Part shown: one piece after another, positions 42,676-51,010 of the stretch | How positions within the stretch are numbered: position 1 is the first letter of the stretch | Layout: each line of letters starts with the position of its first letter | Assembly: GCF_006438915.1 (NCBI RefSeq) | Contig: NZ_RCZE01000013.1 | Coordinates: 124,001 to 188,000 of the forward strand | Length of the DNA: 64,000 nucleotides | DNA from: Pseudomonas arsenicoxydans | GTDB lineage: Bacteria; Pseudomonadota; Gammaproteobacteria; Pseudomonadales; Pseudomonadaceae | Direction of reading: 5' to 3' | Notes under the pieces: model-generated | The model's input: only the letters and a program-made list of their open reading frames with translations | Databases searched by the model: none | Told to the model about the DNA's origin: nothing | Made by a program: the position numbers and the translations under genes

Positions 42676-44031
42676 TCAGAGGGTGTGGGTGGCGGATTTG
42701 CTGGCGGCGCCATCAGGCACGCTGACACCGTTCAGCGCGGCATTGAGCAGCACCGACACCAGGCAGGCGATCACCACGCTGCTGTGCAGAAACGGCTGCG
42801 ACCACTCGGGCATTTGTTTGAACAGGGCTGGTGCCAGGACCGGCACCAGAGCGGCGGCGATGGTGAAGCCGACGATCAGCACGTTGTAGCGGTTGCGCTC
42901 GTAATCGACCTTGGCCAACGTCTGGATACCGGCTGCCGCGACCACGCCGAACATCGCGATACCGGCACCCCCCAACGCCGCGGTCGGCATGGACGCGATG
43001 ATCGCGCCGGCCTTGGGCACCAAGGCCACCAGGCACATCAGCATCCCGCTGATCGCGACCACCCAACGGCTGCGCACCCCGGTCAGAATCACCAGCCCGA
43101 CGTTTTCCATGAAGGCAATAAACGGGAACGCGGCGAACATCCCGGCAATGGTGCTGGCCAGGCCATTGGCGCGCAGGCCGTTGATGACTTGTTTTTCCTC
43201 CACCGGTTTGTCGACGATGTCGCCGATGGCCACGAACAGCCCCATGGACTCGACCATTTGCACGATCATCACCACCACCATGGTCGCGATGGGGATCAGG
43301 CTGAACGTCGGCAAACCGAAGTAGAACGGGTAGGGCACGGTGAGCCACGGCGATTCCTGCACGCTGTGAAAACTGCCCATGCCCAGGCCGTACGCCAGCC
43401 CCGCCCCGACCAACATGCCGAATAGCACCGCCATGTTGCGCATCATCGGGCTGCCGTAGCGGTTGACCAACAAGATGGTCGCGAGCACCACAGCGGCCAC
43501 GGCGAGATAAGCCGGCGCGCCGAAGTTACTGACGTTGCGGCCACCGCCCACCCATTCGTAGGCAATCGGAAACAGCTGCAAACCGATCACGGTAACGATG
43601 CAGCCGGTGACCACGGGCGGAAAAAACCGGCGTAATCGCCCAACGAACGGCGCCATCAACATCGTGAAGATTCCTGCGCCGATCACCGCCCCGCAGACCC
43701 CGGCAAAGCCTACCTGCGGGTTGGTGCCGATGGCGATGACCGGCCCGACACTGCTGAAAGCCACGCCCTGCAAAATCGGCAAGCGCACACCGAATTTCCA
43801 GAAGCCAACGGTTTGCAGCAGCGTGGCGATGCCAGAGCAGAACAGCGTGGTGCTGATCAGCACTACGGTGTCTGCCTGCGACATTTTCAGGGCACTGGCG
43901 ACGATTAATGGTACGGCGATAGCGCCGATGTACGAGACGGCCATGTGTTGCAGGCCGAGGGTGAGCATTTGCCTGATCGGTAACACCTGGTCGACCGGGT
44001 GGACGGCGCAAGGGATAGTGGCTGACGACAT
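42676..44031 (-). CDS. NCS2-family purine/xanthine (possibly pteridine) permease
   Basis: A 451-residue transporter with about 14 hydrophobic segments. NCS2 signatures are QMLTLGLQHMAVSYIGAIAV, QGVAFSSVGPVIAIG, the substrate helix MVESMGLFVAIGDIVDKPV and ENVGLVILTGVRSRWVV. Such proteins carry xanthine, urate or uracil with a proton or sodium. Tight linkage to the deaminase suggests a purine- or pterin-like substrate. Specificity cannot be read from the sequence. Confidence 0.85.
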   Translation of the reverse strand: MSSATIPCAVHPVDQVLPIRQMLTLGLQHMAVSYIGAIAVPLIVASALKMSQADTVVLISTTLFCSGIATLLQTVGFWKFGVRLPILQGVAFSSVGPVIAIGTNPQVGFAGVCGAVIGAGIFTMLMAPFVGRLRRFFPPVVTGCIVTVIGLQLFPIAYEWVGGGRNVSNFGAPAYLAVAAVVLATILLVNRYGSPMMRNMAVLFGMLVGAGLAYGLGMGSFHSVQESPWLTVPYPFYFGLPTFSLIPIATMVVVMIVQMVESMGLFVAIGDIVDKPVEEKQVINGLRANGLASTIAGMFAAFPFIAFMENVGLVILTGVRSRWVVAISGMLMCLVALVPKAGAIIASMPTAALGGAGIAMFGVVAAAGIQTLAKVDYERNRYNVLIVGFTIAAALVPVLAPALFKQMPEWSQPFLHSSVVIACLVSVLLNAALNGVSVPDGAASKSATHTL

Positions 44032-44218
44032 GGGGAAACACCTCTAGCTGTTGTTATTCGGTACAGAGGGGTATTTGTTCTGATGCGAGGTGTCGATAGA
44101 TCGACCACCGCAGTTCCCTGTGGGAGCGAGCCTGTTCGCTGCCACAGGTTGTGCATGTCACATCAGGCCTTTCGTTCTAGCGCCCGGACCCGCCATCCAC
44201 CGGCTCCGATGCCTTGTT

Positions 44219-45259
44219 TCAGCCTGCCAGGCAGGCGGCAAAGCCTTGGTTCAACGCCGCGCGGTCCAGGTCGCGGCCGATGAACACAATCTTGCTGGAA
44301 CGCGGTTCGTTGCCCCATGCCGTGGACGCACGGAACTCGACGAGGCTGTGCACGCCTTGCAGCACGTAGCGCTGGTCTTGATCGGCGACGGCCAGGACAC
44401 CTTTCATGCGGTACAGGTTGTCGGCCTGTTCAGTACGCAGCCGGGTGATCCAGCGGTGGAAGTCGCCCAGGTTCACTGCGCCCTCGACGGCGATGCCGAC
44501 AGACGTCACGCTGGGGTCGTGCTCATGATCCGGTTCGTCGTGGTGATGGGCTCCGGCGTGATGGTCGTGTTCGGCACCGATTTCCATGAGTTTTTGCGTT
44601 GACTCAAAGGCGCCGATGCCGAGGATCTTCGACAGATCAATTTCGGCGTAGCTTGACGTCACCAACTCTGCCGTGGCGTTCAAGCCGCGAATCTTGTGGC
44701 TCAGCGCAGCCACTTCAGCCGCGCTCACCAGGTCGACCTTATTGATCACAATCCGGTCGGCGCAGACGATCTGGTCCACCGCCTGGTTGTCCACGCCATC
44801 CAATTGCAAATCCTCCAAATGCTGGGCGATGTGCTTGGCGTCGACCATGGTCACGATGGCGTCCAGTTCCACTTCATCGGCAATCGGGTCGTTGATGAAA
44901 AAGCTCTGCGCCACGGGGTACGGGTCGGCCAGGCCACTGGTTTCGATCAGGATGTGATCGAGTCGAACGGGGCGCGCCACCAGTTCGCGAACGATGCGCA
45001 CCAGGTCCTCACGAACCTCGGCGGTGCAGCACACGCAGCCATTGACCATTTCGTAGATTTCTTCGGTTTCGGAGCTGAGCACCAGGTCGCCGTCGATGCC
45101 GACCTCGCCGAATTCATTTTCGATCACGGCTATTTTGCGCCCGTGGTTCTCCTTGAGGATGTAGTTGAGCAGGGTGGTTTTACCGGCGCCGAGGAAGCCG
45201 GTGAGGATGGTCACCGGGATTTTGCGGTTCGGGGTTGGGGCGTTGAATGAACTGGTCAT
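44219..45259 (-). CDS. CobW/COG0523-family GTPase, putative zinc chaperone
   Basis: A 346-residue G3E-family GTPase. Walker A is GFLGAGKTTLL, the metal-binding CXCC is GCVCCTAEV, the guanine motif is NKVDLVS and Walker B-like ETSGLADP. A His-rich loop (HDHHAGAHHHDEPDHEHD) precedes the CobW C-terminal domain. COG0523 proteins deliver zinc or cobalt to client enzymes. It lies between ubiX and the NCS2 gene, so one of the zinc amidohydrolases nearby may be its client. The ATG at 45259 has GGAGCA upstream. No Zur-type box was recognised. Confidence 0.85.
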   Translation of the reverse strand: MTSSFNAPTPNRKIPVTILTGFLGAGKTTLLNYILKENHGRKIAVIENEFGEVGIDGDLVLSSETEEIYEMVNGCVCCTAEVREDLVRIVRELVARPVRLDHILIETSGLADPYPVAQSFFINDPIADEVELDAIVTMVDAKHIAQHLEDLQLDGVDNQAVDQIVCADRIVINKVDLVSAAEVAALSHKIRGLNATAELVTSSYAEIDLSKILGIGAFESTQKLMEIGAEHDHHAGAHHHDEPDHEHDPSVTSVGIAVEGAVNLGDFHRWITRLRTEQADNLYRMKGVLAVADQDQRYVLQGVHSLVEFRASTAWGNEPRSSKIVFIGRDLDRAALNQGFAACLAG

Positions 45260-45293
45260 GTGGTGCTCCTTAAAAGGATGGGTCGCAGTGCTA

Positions 45294-45902
45294 TCAACTG
45301 TGGGAGCGAGCAGGCTCACTGCTACAGGTGTTGTGGTTGGGTTCACCCCAGCGCAGCGCCGTGCCCGCGTCGAGGCCGAACAGGTCGAGGACACGGCCGA
45401 GGCTGTGGTCGACCATTTGCGCCAGGCTTTGTGGGCGGGCGTAAAAGGCCGGGACGGGCGGGGCGATGATCCCGCCCATTTCGGTGACAGCGGTCATGTT
45501 GCGCAGGTGCGCCAGGGTCAACGGGGTCTCTCGCGCCATCAGCACCAGGGTGCGACGTTCCTTGAGGGTGACGTCGGCGGCGCGGCCGATCAGGCCCGAC
45601 GACGTGCCGGTGGCGATTTCTGCCAGGGTGCGCATGGAACACGGCGCGACCACCATGCCCAGACAGCGGAACGAGCCGCTGGCAATTCCGGCGGCCACGT
45701 CGTCGGCGCGGTGGAAATGACTGGCCAGCGCCGTCACATCGGCGAGTTTGTAGTCGGTTTCATGGGCCATGGTCAGCAGCGCGGCACGGCTGATGATCAA
45801 GTGGCTTTCGATGTCGAGCCCGGCGAGCAATTCCAGCAGGCGCACACCGTAGATGAACCCGGACGCGCCGCTGATGCCGACCACCATGCGCGGGCGGTTC
45901 AC
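45294..45902 (-). CDS. UbiX-family flavin prenyltransferase
   Basis: A 202-residue UbiX-type protein: VVGISGASGFIYGVRLLELL, VVAPCSMRTLAEIATGTSSGLIGRAADVTLKE and the LARETP-like LMARETPLTLAHLRNM with IIAPPVPAFY. It makes prenylated FMN for the UbiD-family enzyme, whose gene overlaps it by 4 bp. As an extra ubiX paired with a catabolic ubiD, it is distinct from the ubiquinone genes expected elsewhere. The C-terminus has a short non-family tail of about 15 residues. Confidence 0.88.
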   Translation of the reverse strand: MNRPRMVVGISGASGFIYGVRLLELLAGLDIESHLIISRAALLTMAHETDYKLADVTALASHFHRADDVAAGIASGSFRCLGMVVAPCSMRTLAEIATGTSSGLIGRAADVTLKERRTLVLMARETPLTLAHLRNMTAVTEMGGIIAPPVPAFYARPQSLAQMVDHSLGRVLDLFGLDAGTALRWGEPNHNTCSSEPARSHS

Positions 45903-47284
45903 GACAGATAGCCCTTGAGCAGATCGCGTGCGCGTTCGAGCACGTCCTGATCCAGTTGCGCCTTGATCCCGTCGAACGCCGAACCGCGTGTGGCATCGAG
46001 GCCCATGCGCGATGTGGTGCCGTTGACCGAGGACGATGGGTCCAGCGGGCTGCCGGGCAAACCGTCAATGACGAACAGGTCCTGATGCGGCTGGAAGTGC
46101 GTGGCCAGTGCCCACAGCACCTGGCTGTCGTCACTGATGTCGATGTCGCTGTCCACCGCGACCACGGTTTTCAGGTAGGGGTCCCAGCCGAGCAAGGCCA
46201 GCATGATCTGCCGGGCCTCGCCGTCACGGCTTTGGTCCAGGGCGACGTAACAATGGAAGTGCGTACCGGAATTGGGGTAATGCACGGCGGTCACGGAAGG
46301 AAAACGCGCCTTGAGCTTTTCGCTCATCTCCGCTTCCCGTGGCAACCGCGCGAGCGTCAGGTGTTCGGCGTAACGGCCGCCGACCACGTCCACCAGCCAG
46401 GCATCTTTGCGGCGCATCAGGGTGTCGACGCGTAATACGTTGTTGGTCGAGCGGTCCGAGGAATACCCGCTGAATTCGCCAAACGGACCTTCCTCGGCAT
46501 ACGCCGCCGGATCGATGGCGCCTTCCAGCACAAACTCCGCATACGCCGGCACTCCAATGCCGTAGCGCGGGGTTTTGACCAGCTCCAGTGCCGCACCGAA
46601 CAAGCCACCTGCCACCGCACGTTCATCGGCGCCAAAGGGCAACCGCGCGGCGGCTGCGAGCATGAACAACGGGTGCGCGCCGACCACCATGGCCACGCGC
46701 AATTCTTCGCCTCGCTCGCGAGCGGTTTGCAACATGCGCCACAGATGACCACGCGAGTGCAGGCTGGTGGCGAGCGTCTGCCGGGCATGACGCATCGAGC
46801 GGTGATAACTCATGTTGGCGATGCCGGTCACCGGGTCTTCGGCAATGATGACGGCGTTGGTGATGTACGGCCCACGGTCACTGTCGAAATGCTTGAGCAT
46901 GGGCAGCAGCGCCAGGTCTACGTCTTCGCCCTCAAAGATTTCGTCCAGTATCGGACCGGTCTCGACATAGCGTGGCGGGATGGGGTGGTTGGCGCGGGTC
47001 TGGAACGTTTCGTGCAGCAGCGCCGGGGTGACGCCGAACATCCGGGCGATGCGGGTACGGGAAGCGAACAGGTTGGTCGCTACCGGCACGCCGAGATGCC
47101 CGACCTTTTGGCAGATCAGCAGCGGATCCCGACCTTGGGCGGCGAGGGCGTCCACCAGTGCGGTGACGTCCTGATCAGCGGAAAGGGTGTGGTCGATTGT
47201 CAGCACATCGTCCGGGTATTGCCGGCGATAGGCGTCAATGAATTGGTGAAAATCCTGGGTATCGCCGAGCGTCGAGAGGGTCAT
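45899..47284 (-). CDS. UbiD-family prFMN-dependent decarboxylase
   Basis: A 461-residue UbiD-family protein. It has the substrate and cofactor segments MSYHRSMRH, GAHPLFMLAAAARLPFGADE, the EGPFGEFSGYSSDR loop with the catalytic Glu, and VTAVHYPNSGTHFHCYVAL near the C-terminal domain. UbiD enzymes reversibly decarboxylate aromatic, heteroaromatic or alpha,beta-unsaturated acids. In this block a carboxylated pterin, lumazine or xanthine is a reasonable substrate, but that is inference. Its stop overlaps the ubiX start. Confidence 0.85.
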   Translation of the reverse strand: MTLSTLGDTQDFHQFIDAYRRQYPDDVLTIDHTLSADQDVTALVDALAAQGRDPLLICQKVGHLGVPVATNLFASRTRIARMFGVTPALLHETFQTRANHPIPPRYVETGPILDEIFEGEDVDLALLPMLKHFDSDRGPYITNAVIIAEDPVTGIANMSYHRSMRHARQTLATSLHSRGHLWRMLQTARERGEELRVAMVVGAHPLFMLAAAARLPFGADERAVAGGLFGAALELVKTPRYGIGVPAYAEFVLEGAIDPAAYAEEGPFGEFSGYSSDRSTNNVLRVDTLMRRKDAWLVDVVGGRYAEHLTLARLPREAEMSEKLKARFPSVTAVHYPNSGTHFHCYVALDQSRDGEARQIMLALLGWDPYLKTVVAVDSDIDISDDSQVLWALATHFQPHQDLFVIDGLPGSPLDPSSSVNGTTSRMGLDATRGSAFDGIKAQLDQDVLERARDLLKGYLS

Positions 47285-47316
47285 GGTTTCACCTCGTAGA
47301 ATGAGATTGGCGCGGT

Positions 47317-47350
47317 CCCGGTGGGAGCGAGCAAGCTCGCTCCCACCGGG
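47317..47350. repeat. Perfect 16-bp palindrome with 2-bp loop
   Basis: CCCGGTGGGAGCGAGC, loop AA, GCTCGCTCCCACCGGG. It lies in the 83-bp gap between the amidohydrolase pair and ubiD. It resembles half of a REP unit closed on itself. No T-tract follows, so it may adjust transcript levels between the two parts of the operon. Confidence 0.75.
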
Positions 47351-47367
47351 TTATTCGTGAAGCCAAC

Positions 47368-48273
47368 CTAGAGGTACGTGGTGGTCAGGCGGATATCCGC
47401 CTCGGCCAGGTCCTTGGGTGGCGGGGTCGGTTCGATCCCGCACAGCCGGGCAATGTTGTTGCCCAGGTAATCCTCAAGGTGATCTTCATCGATCCCCAAC
47501 CCCTGCGGCGCCGGTGAGCACAGCACCTCGAGTTCACGCAGCCACATGCCCGGTTCGTTCGGCGGCGAGTCGGTGCCGAACACGATCTTGTTGCGCGGCA
47601 GGTCCTTGGCGAACTCGACGATGCGCGACTGGAAACACCAGCCGGATTCGCAGTACACGTTTGGCGTGTCCATGGCCATCCAGAACGCCTCGAACGAGTA
47701 GTTGCCACCGGTCTGGATACCGAAGTGACCGATGATGAAATTGACCATCGGGAATTCGCGAATGATCGGGTAGAACATTGTCGGAATGGTGTACGGGCCG
47801 TCTCCGGTATGGATCAGCACCACAATGTTGTACTTGGCACAGACCTTCATCGCGGGGCGCAACCAGTCCAGTGCGCGGTCTGGGCGGTAGCCGTGCATGT
47901 TGGCGTGCAGCTTGAGCATCTTGAAACCGTATTCCTTGATATGGAATTCCAGCTCCGCCGCACCGTTTTCCGGTCCCCAGCGCGGGTTGAAGTTGAAGTT
48001 GCCGATGAAGCGGTCCGGGTATTTCACGCACAGTTCGGCGACATAGGACATGTAATCGCGCACGCCTTCACGGCCCCGGCGGTTGCCGTCGCGATAACCG
48101 GTATTTCCCGGTGGCGGCTGGATGAAGCCCATGTCGATGCGGCGTGGTTTGCCGTTGATCATGTACGGGCCGTCCATCAGCTTGAGCATGCGCTCGCCGG
48201 TGAACGGTTCGCCGGTGTGGCGCCACGCCTCGTCGACCAGGTTGGTGGGGTGCAGATGGGTATCGATAATCAT
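47368..48273 (-). CDS. Amidohydrolase_2-family enzyme (ACMSD-like), metal site intact
   Basis: A 301-residue TIM-barrel of the ACMSD/amidohydrolase_2 type. Metal ligands are MIIDTHLHP (HxH at 6-8), VLIHTGDGPY, FIIGHFGIQTGG and FGTDSPPNEP (Asp). Family members are zinc- or manganese-dependent decarboxylases, hydrolases or lactonases. It is a tandem paralogue of the upstream gene, which has lost the HxH pair. The substrate is unknown; the UbiD and deaminase neighbours suggest ring opening or decarboxylation in a heterocycle pathway. Confidence 0.8.
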   Translation of the reverse strand: MIIDTHLHPTNLVDEAWRHTGEPFTGERMLKLMDGPYMINGKPRRIDMGFIQPPPGNTGYRDGNRRGREGVRDYMSYVAELCVKYPDRFIGNFNFNPRWGPENGAAELEFHIKEYGFKMLKLHANMHGYRPDRALDWLRPAMKVCAKYNIVVLIHTGDGPYTIPTMFYPIIREFPMVNFIIGHFGIQTGGNYSFEAFWMAMDTPNVYCESGWCFQSRIVEFAKDLPRNKIVFGTDSPPNEPGMWLRELEVLCSPAPQGLGIDEDHLEDYLGNNIARLCGIEPTPPPKDLAEADIRLTTTYL

Positions 48274-48277
48274 CGGT

Positions 48278-49207
48278 TCAGCTCCTGGCCAGTTGGGTGG
48301 TGACGGGGCGCTTGAGTTGCGCCTCTGCTTCGGAAACGGAACGCGGTGGCGGCGTGGGTTTGAGGCCGATCATCCGTGCGGTGTTGTTGCCCAGGTACTC
48401 TTCGAGGGTGTCTTCGTCGAGGTTCAGGCCCTGTGGCGGCTCGTGGCAGAGCACTTCGAGCAGGCGCAGCCACATGCCCGGTTCGTTCGGCGGGGTGTCG
48501 GTGCCGAAGAGGATTTTGTGGGTCGGCAGGACCTTGGCGAATTCGACGATCCGCGATTGCAGGCACCAGCCCGATTCGCAGTAGACGTTGGGCAGCTCCA
48601 TCGCCCACTGCATCGGTTCGAACACATACACGCCGCCGGTCTGTACGCCGAAGTGCGCCATGATGAAGTCGACGTTGGGGAATTCCTTGATCATCGGCAC
48701 CCATTCCGAGGGGATGCTGTATGGCCCGTCGCCGGTGTGCAGCTTGACCGGGATGCCCAGCTCGGCGCATTTCTCGAAGCACGGACGTACCCAGTCCAGT
48801 GCGCGGTCAGGACGGTAGGCATGCATGTTGGCTTGCATTTGCACCATCTTGAAGCCGTGTTCCTTGACGTAGCGCTCGATCGCCTCGACGCCGTTTTCCA
48901 CGCCGCAGCGCGGGTTGTAAACGAAGCAGCCGATGAAGCGGTCCGGGTAGGTCTGGACCATTTTCAGGGTGTAGGCCATGTAGGCGTCGATGGACTCGCG
49001 GCCGGTGAGGTCGCCGTCGGTCCAGGTGTAAATGGTGTTGCCTTGCGGTGGCTGGATGAAGGCTTTGTCGATGCGGCGAGGTTTGCCGTTGACCATGTAC
49101 GGGCCATCCATCATCTCCAGCAGACGCTCGCCGGTGAACGGGTCACCGTCATGCCTCCAGGCGAGGTCCACCAGGTCGGTGGGATAGCAACTGATATCGA
49201 TGATCAT
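48278..49207 (-). CDS. Amidohydrolase_2-family paralogue lacking the HxH metal motif
   Basis: A 309-residue paralogue of the downstream neighbour (shared DLVDLAWRH-like start, PYMVNGKPRRID, ANMHAYRPDRALDWVRP, ESGWCLQSRIVEFAK, FGTDTPPNEPGMWLR). In place of the HxH at the start it reads MIIDISCYP, while the later His residues (VKLHTGDGP, FIMAHFGVQ) and Asp (FGTDTPP) remain. It may therefore be metal-free, as LigI-type lactonases are, or a partner subunit of its neighbour. AGGAG lies ten bases before the ATG at 49207. It is first of the eight minus-strand genes of this block. Confidence 0.8.
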   Translation of the reverse strand: MIIDISCYPTDLVDLAWRHDGDPFTGERLLEMMDGPYMVNGKPRRIDKAFIQPPQGNTIYTWTDGDLTGRESIDAYMAYTLKMVQTYPDRFIGCFVYNPRCGVENGVEAIERYVKEHGFKMVQMQANMHAYRPDRALDWVRPCFEKCAELGIPVKLHTGDGPYSIPSEWVPMIKEFPNVDFIMAHFGVQTGGVYVFEPMQWAMELPNVYCESGWCLQSRIVEFAKVLPTHKILFGTDTPPNEPGMWLRLLEVLCHEPPQGLNLDEDTLEEYLGNNTARMIGLKPTPPPRSVSEAEAQLKRPVTTQLARS

Positions 49208-49536
49208 TGAAGTCGATCTCCTGATAGCGGGGAAGGGAACCTTGCGGTTCACAGCAGTCGCATCCCGGGCAATCGGCCATTTCTATGCGCAAAGACTCGC
49301 GCATTCCCTCGCCTGTTTGCATCCGGCCCGGGTGGGTGGCTGCTGGGGGGAAGTATTGGAAGGGGGGATCGGGTTCGTACAATATTAATTGGGCGAGGGG
49401 GTGATATGCGTTCGATATGGGGAGGTGGGCGGTGGATGTGCCGGCCCCTTCGCGAGCAAGCCCGCTCCCACATTCGATCGCGTTTCTCCAATTGGAATGC
49501 GGTCAAAATGTGGGAGCGGGCTTGCTCTCGAAGGCG
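49208..49536. promoter_or_regulatory. 329-bp gap upstream of the amidohydrolase operon
   Basis: The part nearest the operon contains an A/T-rich core (TACAATATTAATTG at 49378-49391) that could be the promoter of the minus-strand operon. The rest is a REP element (49448-49533). No gene is seen. Confidence 0.4.
49448..49533. repeat. REP-type inverted repeat (TTCGCGAGCAAGCCCGCTCC family)
   Basis: Facing arms at 49448-49474 and 49507-49533; the second arm carries one mismatch (CTCTCGAAG for CTCGCGAAG). It abuts the end of the LysR gene. Confidence 0.8.
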
Positions 49537-50427
49537 TCAGGCCTGTGTACGCAAAGCCAACTGTTTGACCGCCTCAACCACCGGCGCCACCCGCTCGGCT
49601 TGCCCCGGTGGCCATACGGCATACAGGTTGTAATGTGCTGCAATCTGCGCTTCGTTCAACACCACCAGACGCCCGCTGCGCAACGCGTCCGCCGCCAACA
49701 ACCCACGCACCAGTCCTGCACCGACACCCGCTTCCGCGGCGGCAATCAGATTGGCCGCATTGTCGAACACTACCCGCGCCGGTGGCTCGTTCGGAGGCAA
49801 ACCCGCCGCATCCAGCCATGGAATCCACGACCGCCGCGTATAGCCCAGCAGCGGCAGTTCGAGGATTTGCGCCGGACTCAGCGGCCTCTGCAATGCATGC
49901 CGCTCAAGCAAGTCGGGAGAAGCCACCGCCATCACCCGATCCCCGCAAATCTGCGTCATCTCGCAGTCTTCCCAATCGCCATAACCGTAGCGCAAGGCCA
50001 GGTCGACGCGTTCGAACGCACTGCGGTCCGAGCGTGGCATCGACAGCAACACCACCTCATGCTCTGGCAACAGATCCAGCAACTGCGGCAGGCGCGGATT
50101 GAGCCAGCTCTGGGCCAGCTCACTGTCGACATCCAGGGTCAGCCTCTGCGCCACGCTGCGGTTTTTCACCGAGGACAGCGCGCGATCAATCTGCGCCAGA
50201 CCGTCGGACAGCACACTGGCAAACAGCTGCCCGGCATCGGTCAGGTTGCTGCCGCCGCCTTCGCGCACGAACAGCGGTTGGCCGATGAAGTCTTCCAGGG
50301 CGCGGATCTGCTGGCTGATAGCGCTGTGGGTCAGGTCGAGTTTGCGCGCGGCGCTGGAGAAGCTGCCGCTGCGGGCCGCCTGGATAAATGCGCTCATGGA
50401 CTGCACCGACGGGTATCGCTTGTACAT
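49537..50427 (-). CDS. LysR-family regulator, divergent from the molybdenum hydroxylase
   Basis: A 296-residue GcvA-like LysR protein. Its helix-turn-helix is FIQAARSGSFSSAARKLDLT, HSAISQQIRALEDFIGQPLF. The effector domain follows from about residue 92. AAGGAGG precedes the ATG at 50427. It shares a 118-bp divergent region with the 2Fe-2S subunit gene, so it probably controls that operon and perhaps the amidohydrolase operon downstream of it. The inducer is unknown. Confidence 0.85.
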   Translation of the reverse strand: MYKRYPSVQSMSAFIQAARSGSFSSAARKLDLTHSAISQQIRALEDFIGQPLFVREGGGSNLTDAGQLFASVLSDGLAQIDRALSSVKNRSVAQRLTLDVDSELAQSWLNPRLPQLLDLLPEHEVVLLSMPRSDRSAFERVDLALRYGYGDWEDCEMTQICGDRVMAVASPDLLERHALQRPLSPAQILELPLLGYTRRSWIPWLDAAGLPPNEPPARVVFDNAANLIAAAEAGVGAGLVRGLLAADALRSGRLVVLNEAQIAAHYNLYAVWPPGQAERVAPVVEAVKQLALRTQA

Positions 50428-50545
50428 GCTGTTAGTCCTCCTTACACAGGATGGCAGAAATCGTCGCTGGCCCGATTTTCTCAAGGCTCCCAATAATCGA
50501 TCACCAGGCCTGCACAAAGACGGGCCGCTCTCTTGGAGCCTGACA

Positions 50546-51010
50546 ATGATCGAATTCACGGTAAACGGCGAACGACGCGAGCTGGCAGAGACATCGCCCT
50601 CCATGCCCTTGTTATGGGTGTTGCGTGAACATCTGAAACTCACCGGCACCAAGTTCGGTTGTGGCATGGGGTTGTGCGGTGCCTGCACCGTGCACCTGGA
50701 CGGCGTCGCGGTGCGTTCCTGCCAGCTGCCGGTCGCGGCGGTGGCGGGACATGCCATCACCACCATCGAAGGCTTGTCACCGACCGAACAGCATCCCTTG
50801 CAACTGGCGTGGGTTGCCGAAGATGTCCCGCAATGCGGTTACTGTCAATCCGGGCAGATTATGTCCGCCGCCGCGTTGCTCAATACCGGCGCGGCAGTCA
50901 CCGACGATTCGATCCGCAATGCAATGTCGGGGAATCTGTGCCGTTGCGGCACTTACGGTCGCATCAATAAAGCCATCAAACGTGCGGCGAATGCGCCGAA
51001 GGAGGCGTGA
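50546..51010 (+). CDS. 2Fe-2S subunit of a xanthine-oxidase-family molybdenum hydroxylase (IorA type)
   Basis: A 154-residue two-cluster iron-sulfur protein. Plant-type cluster ligands are in GCGMGLCGACTVHLDG, with another Cys at VRSCQLP. The second cluster is in QCGYCQSGQIM and GNLCRCGTYGRI. It resembles isoquinoline 1-oxidoreductase alpha (IorA). It is the electron-transfer subunit for the large subunit encoded immediately downstream (TGATG overlap). No FAD subunit gene is present. Confidence 0.9.
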   Translation: MIEFTVNGERRELAETSPSMPLLWVLREHLKLTGTKFGCGMGLCGACTVHLDGVAVRSCQLPVAAVAGHAITTIEGLSPTEQHPLQLAWVAEDVPQCGYCQSGQIMSAAALLNTGAAVTDDSIRNAMSGNLCRCGTYGRINKAIKRAANAPKEA

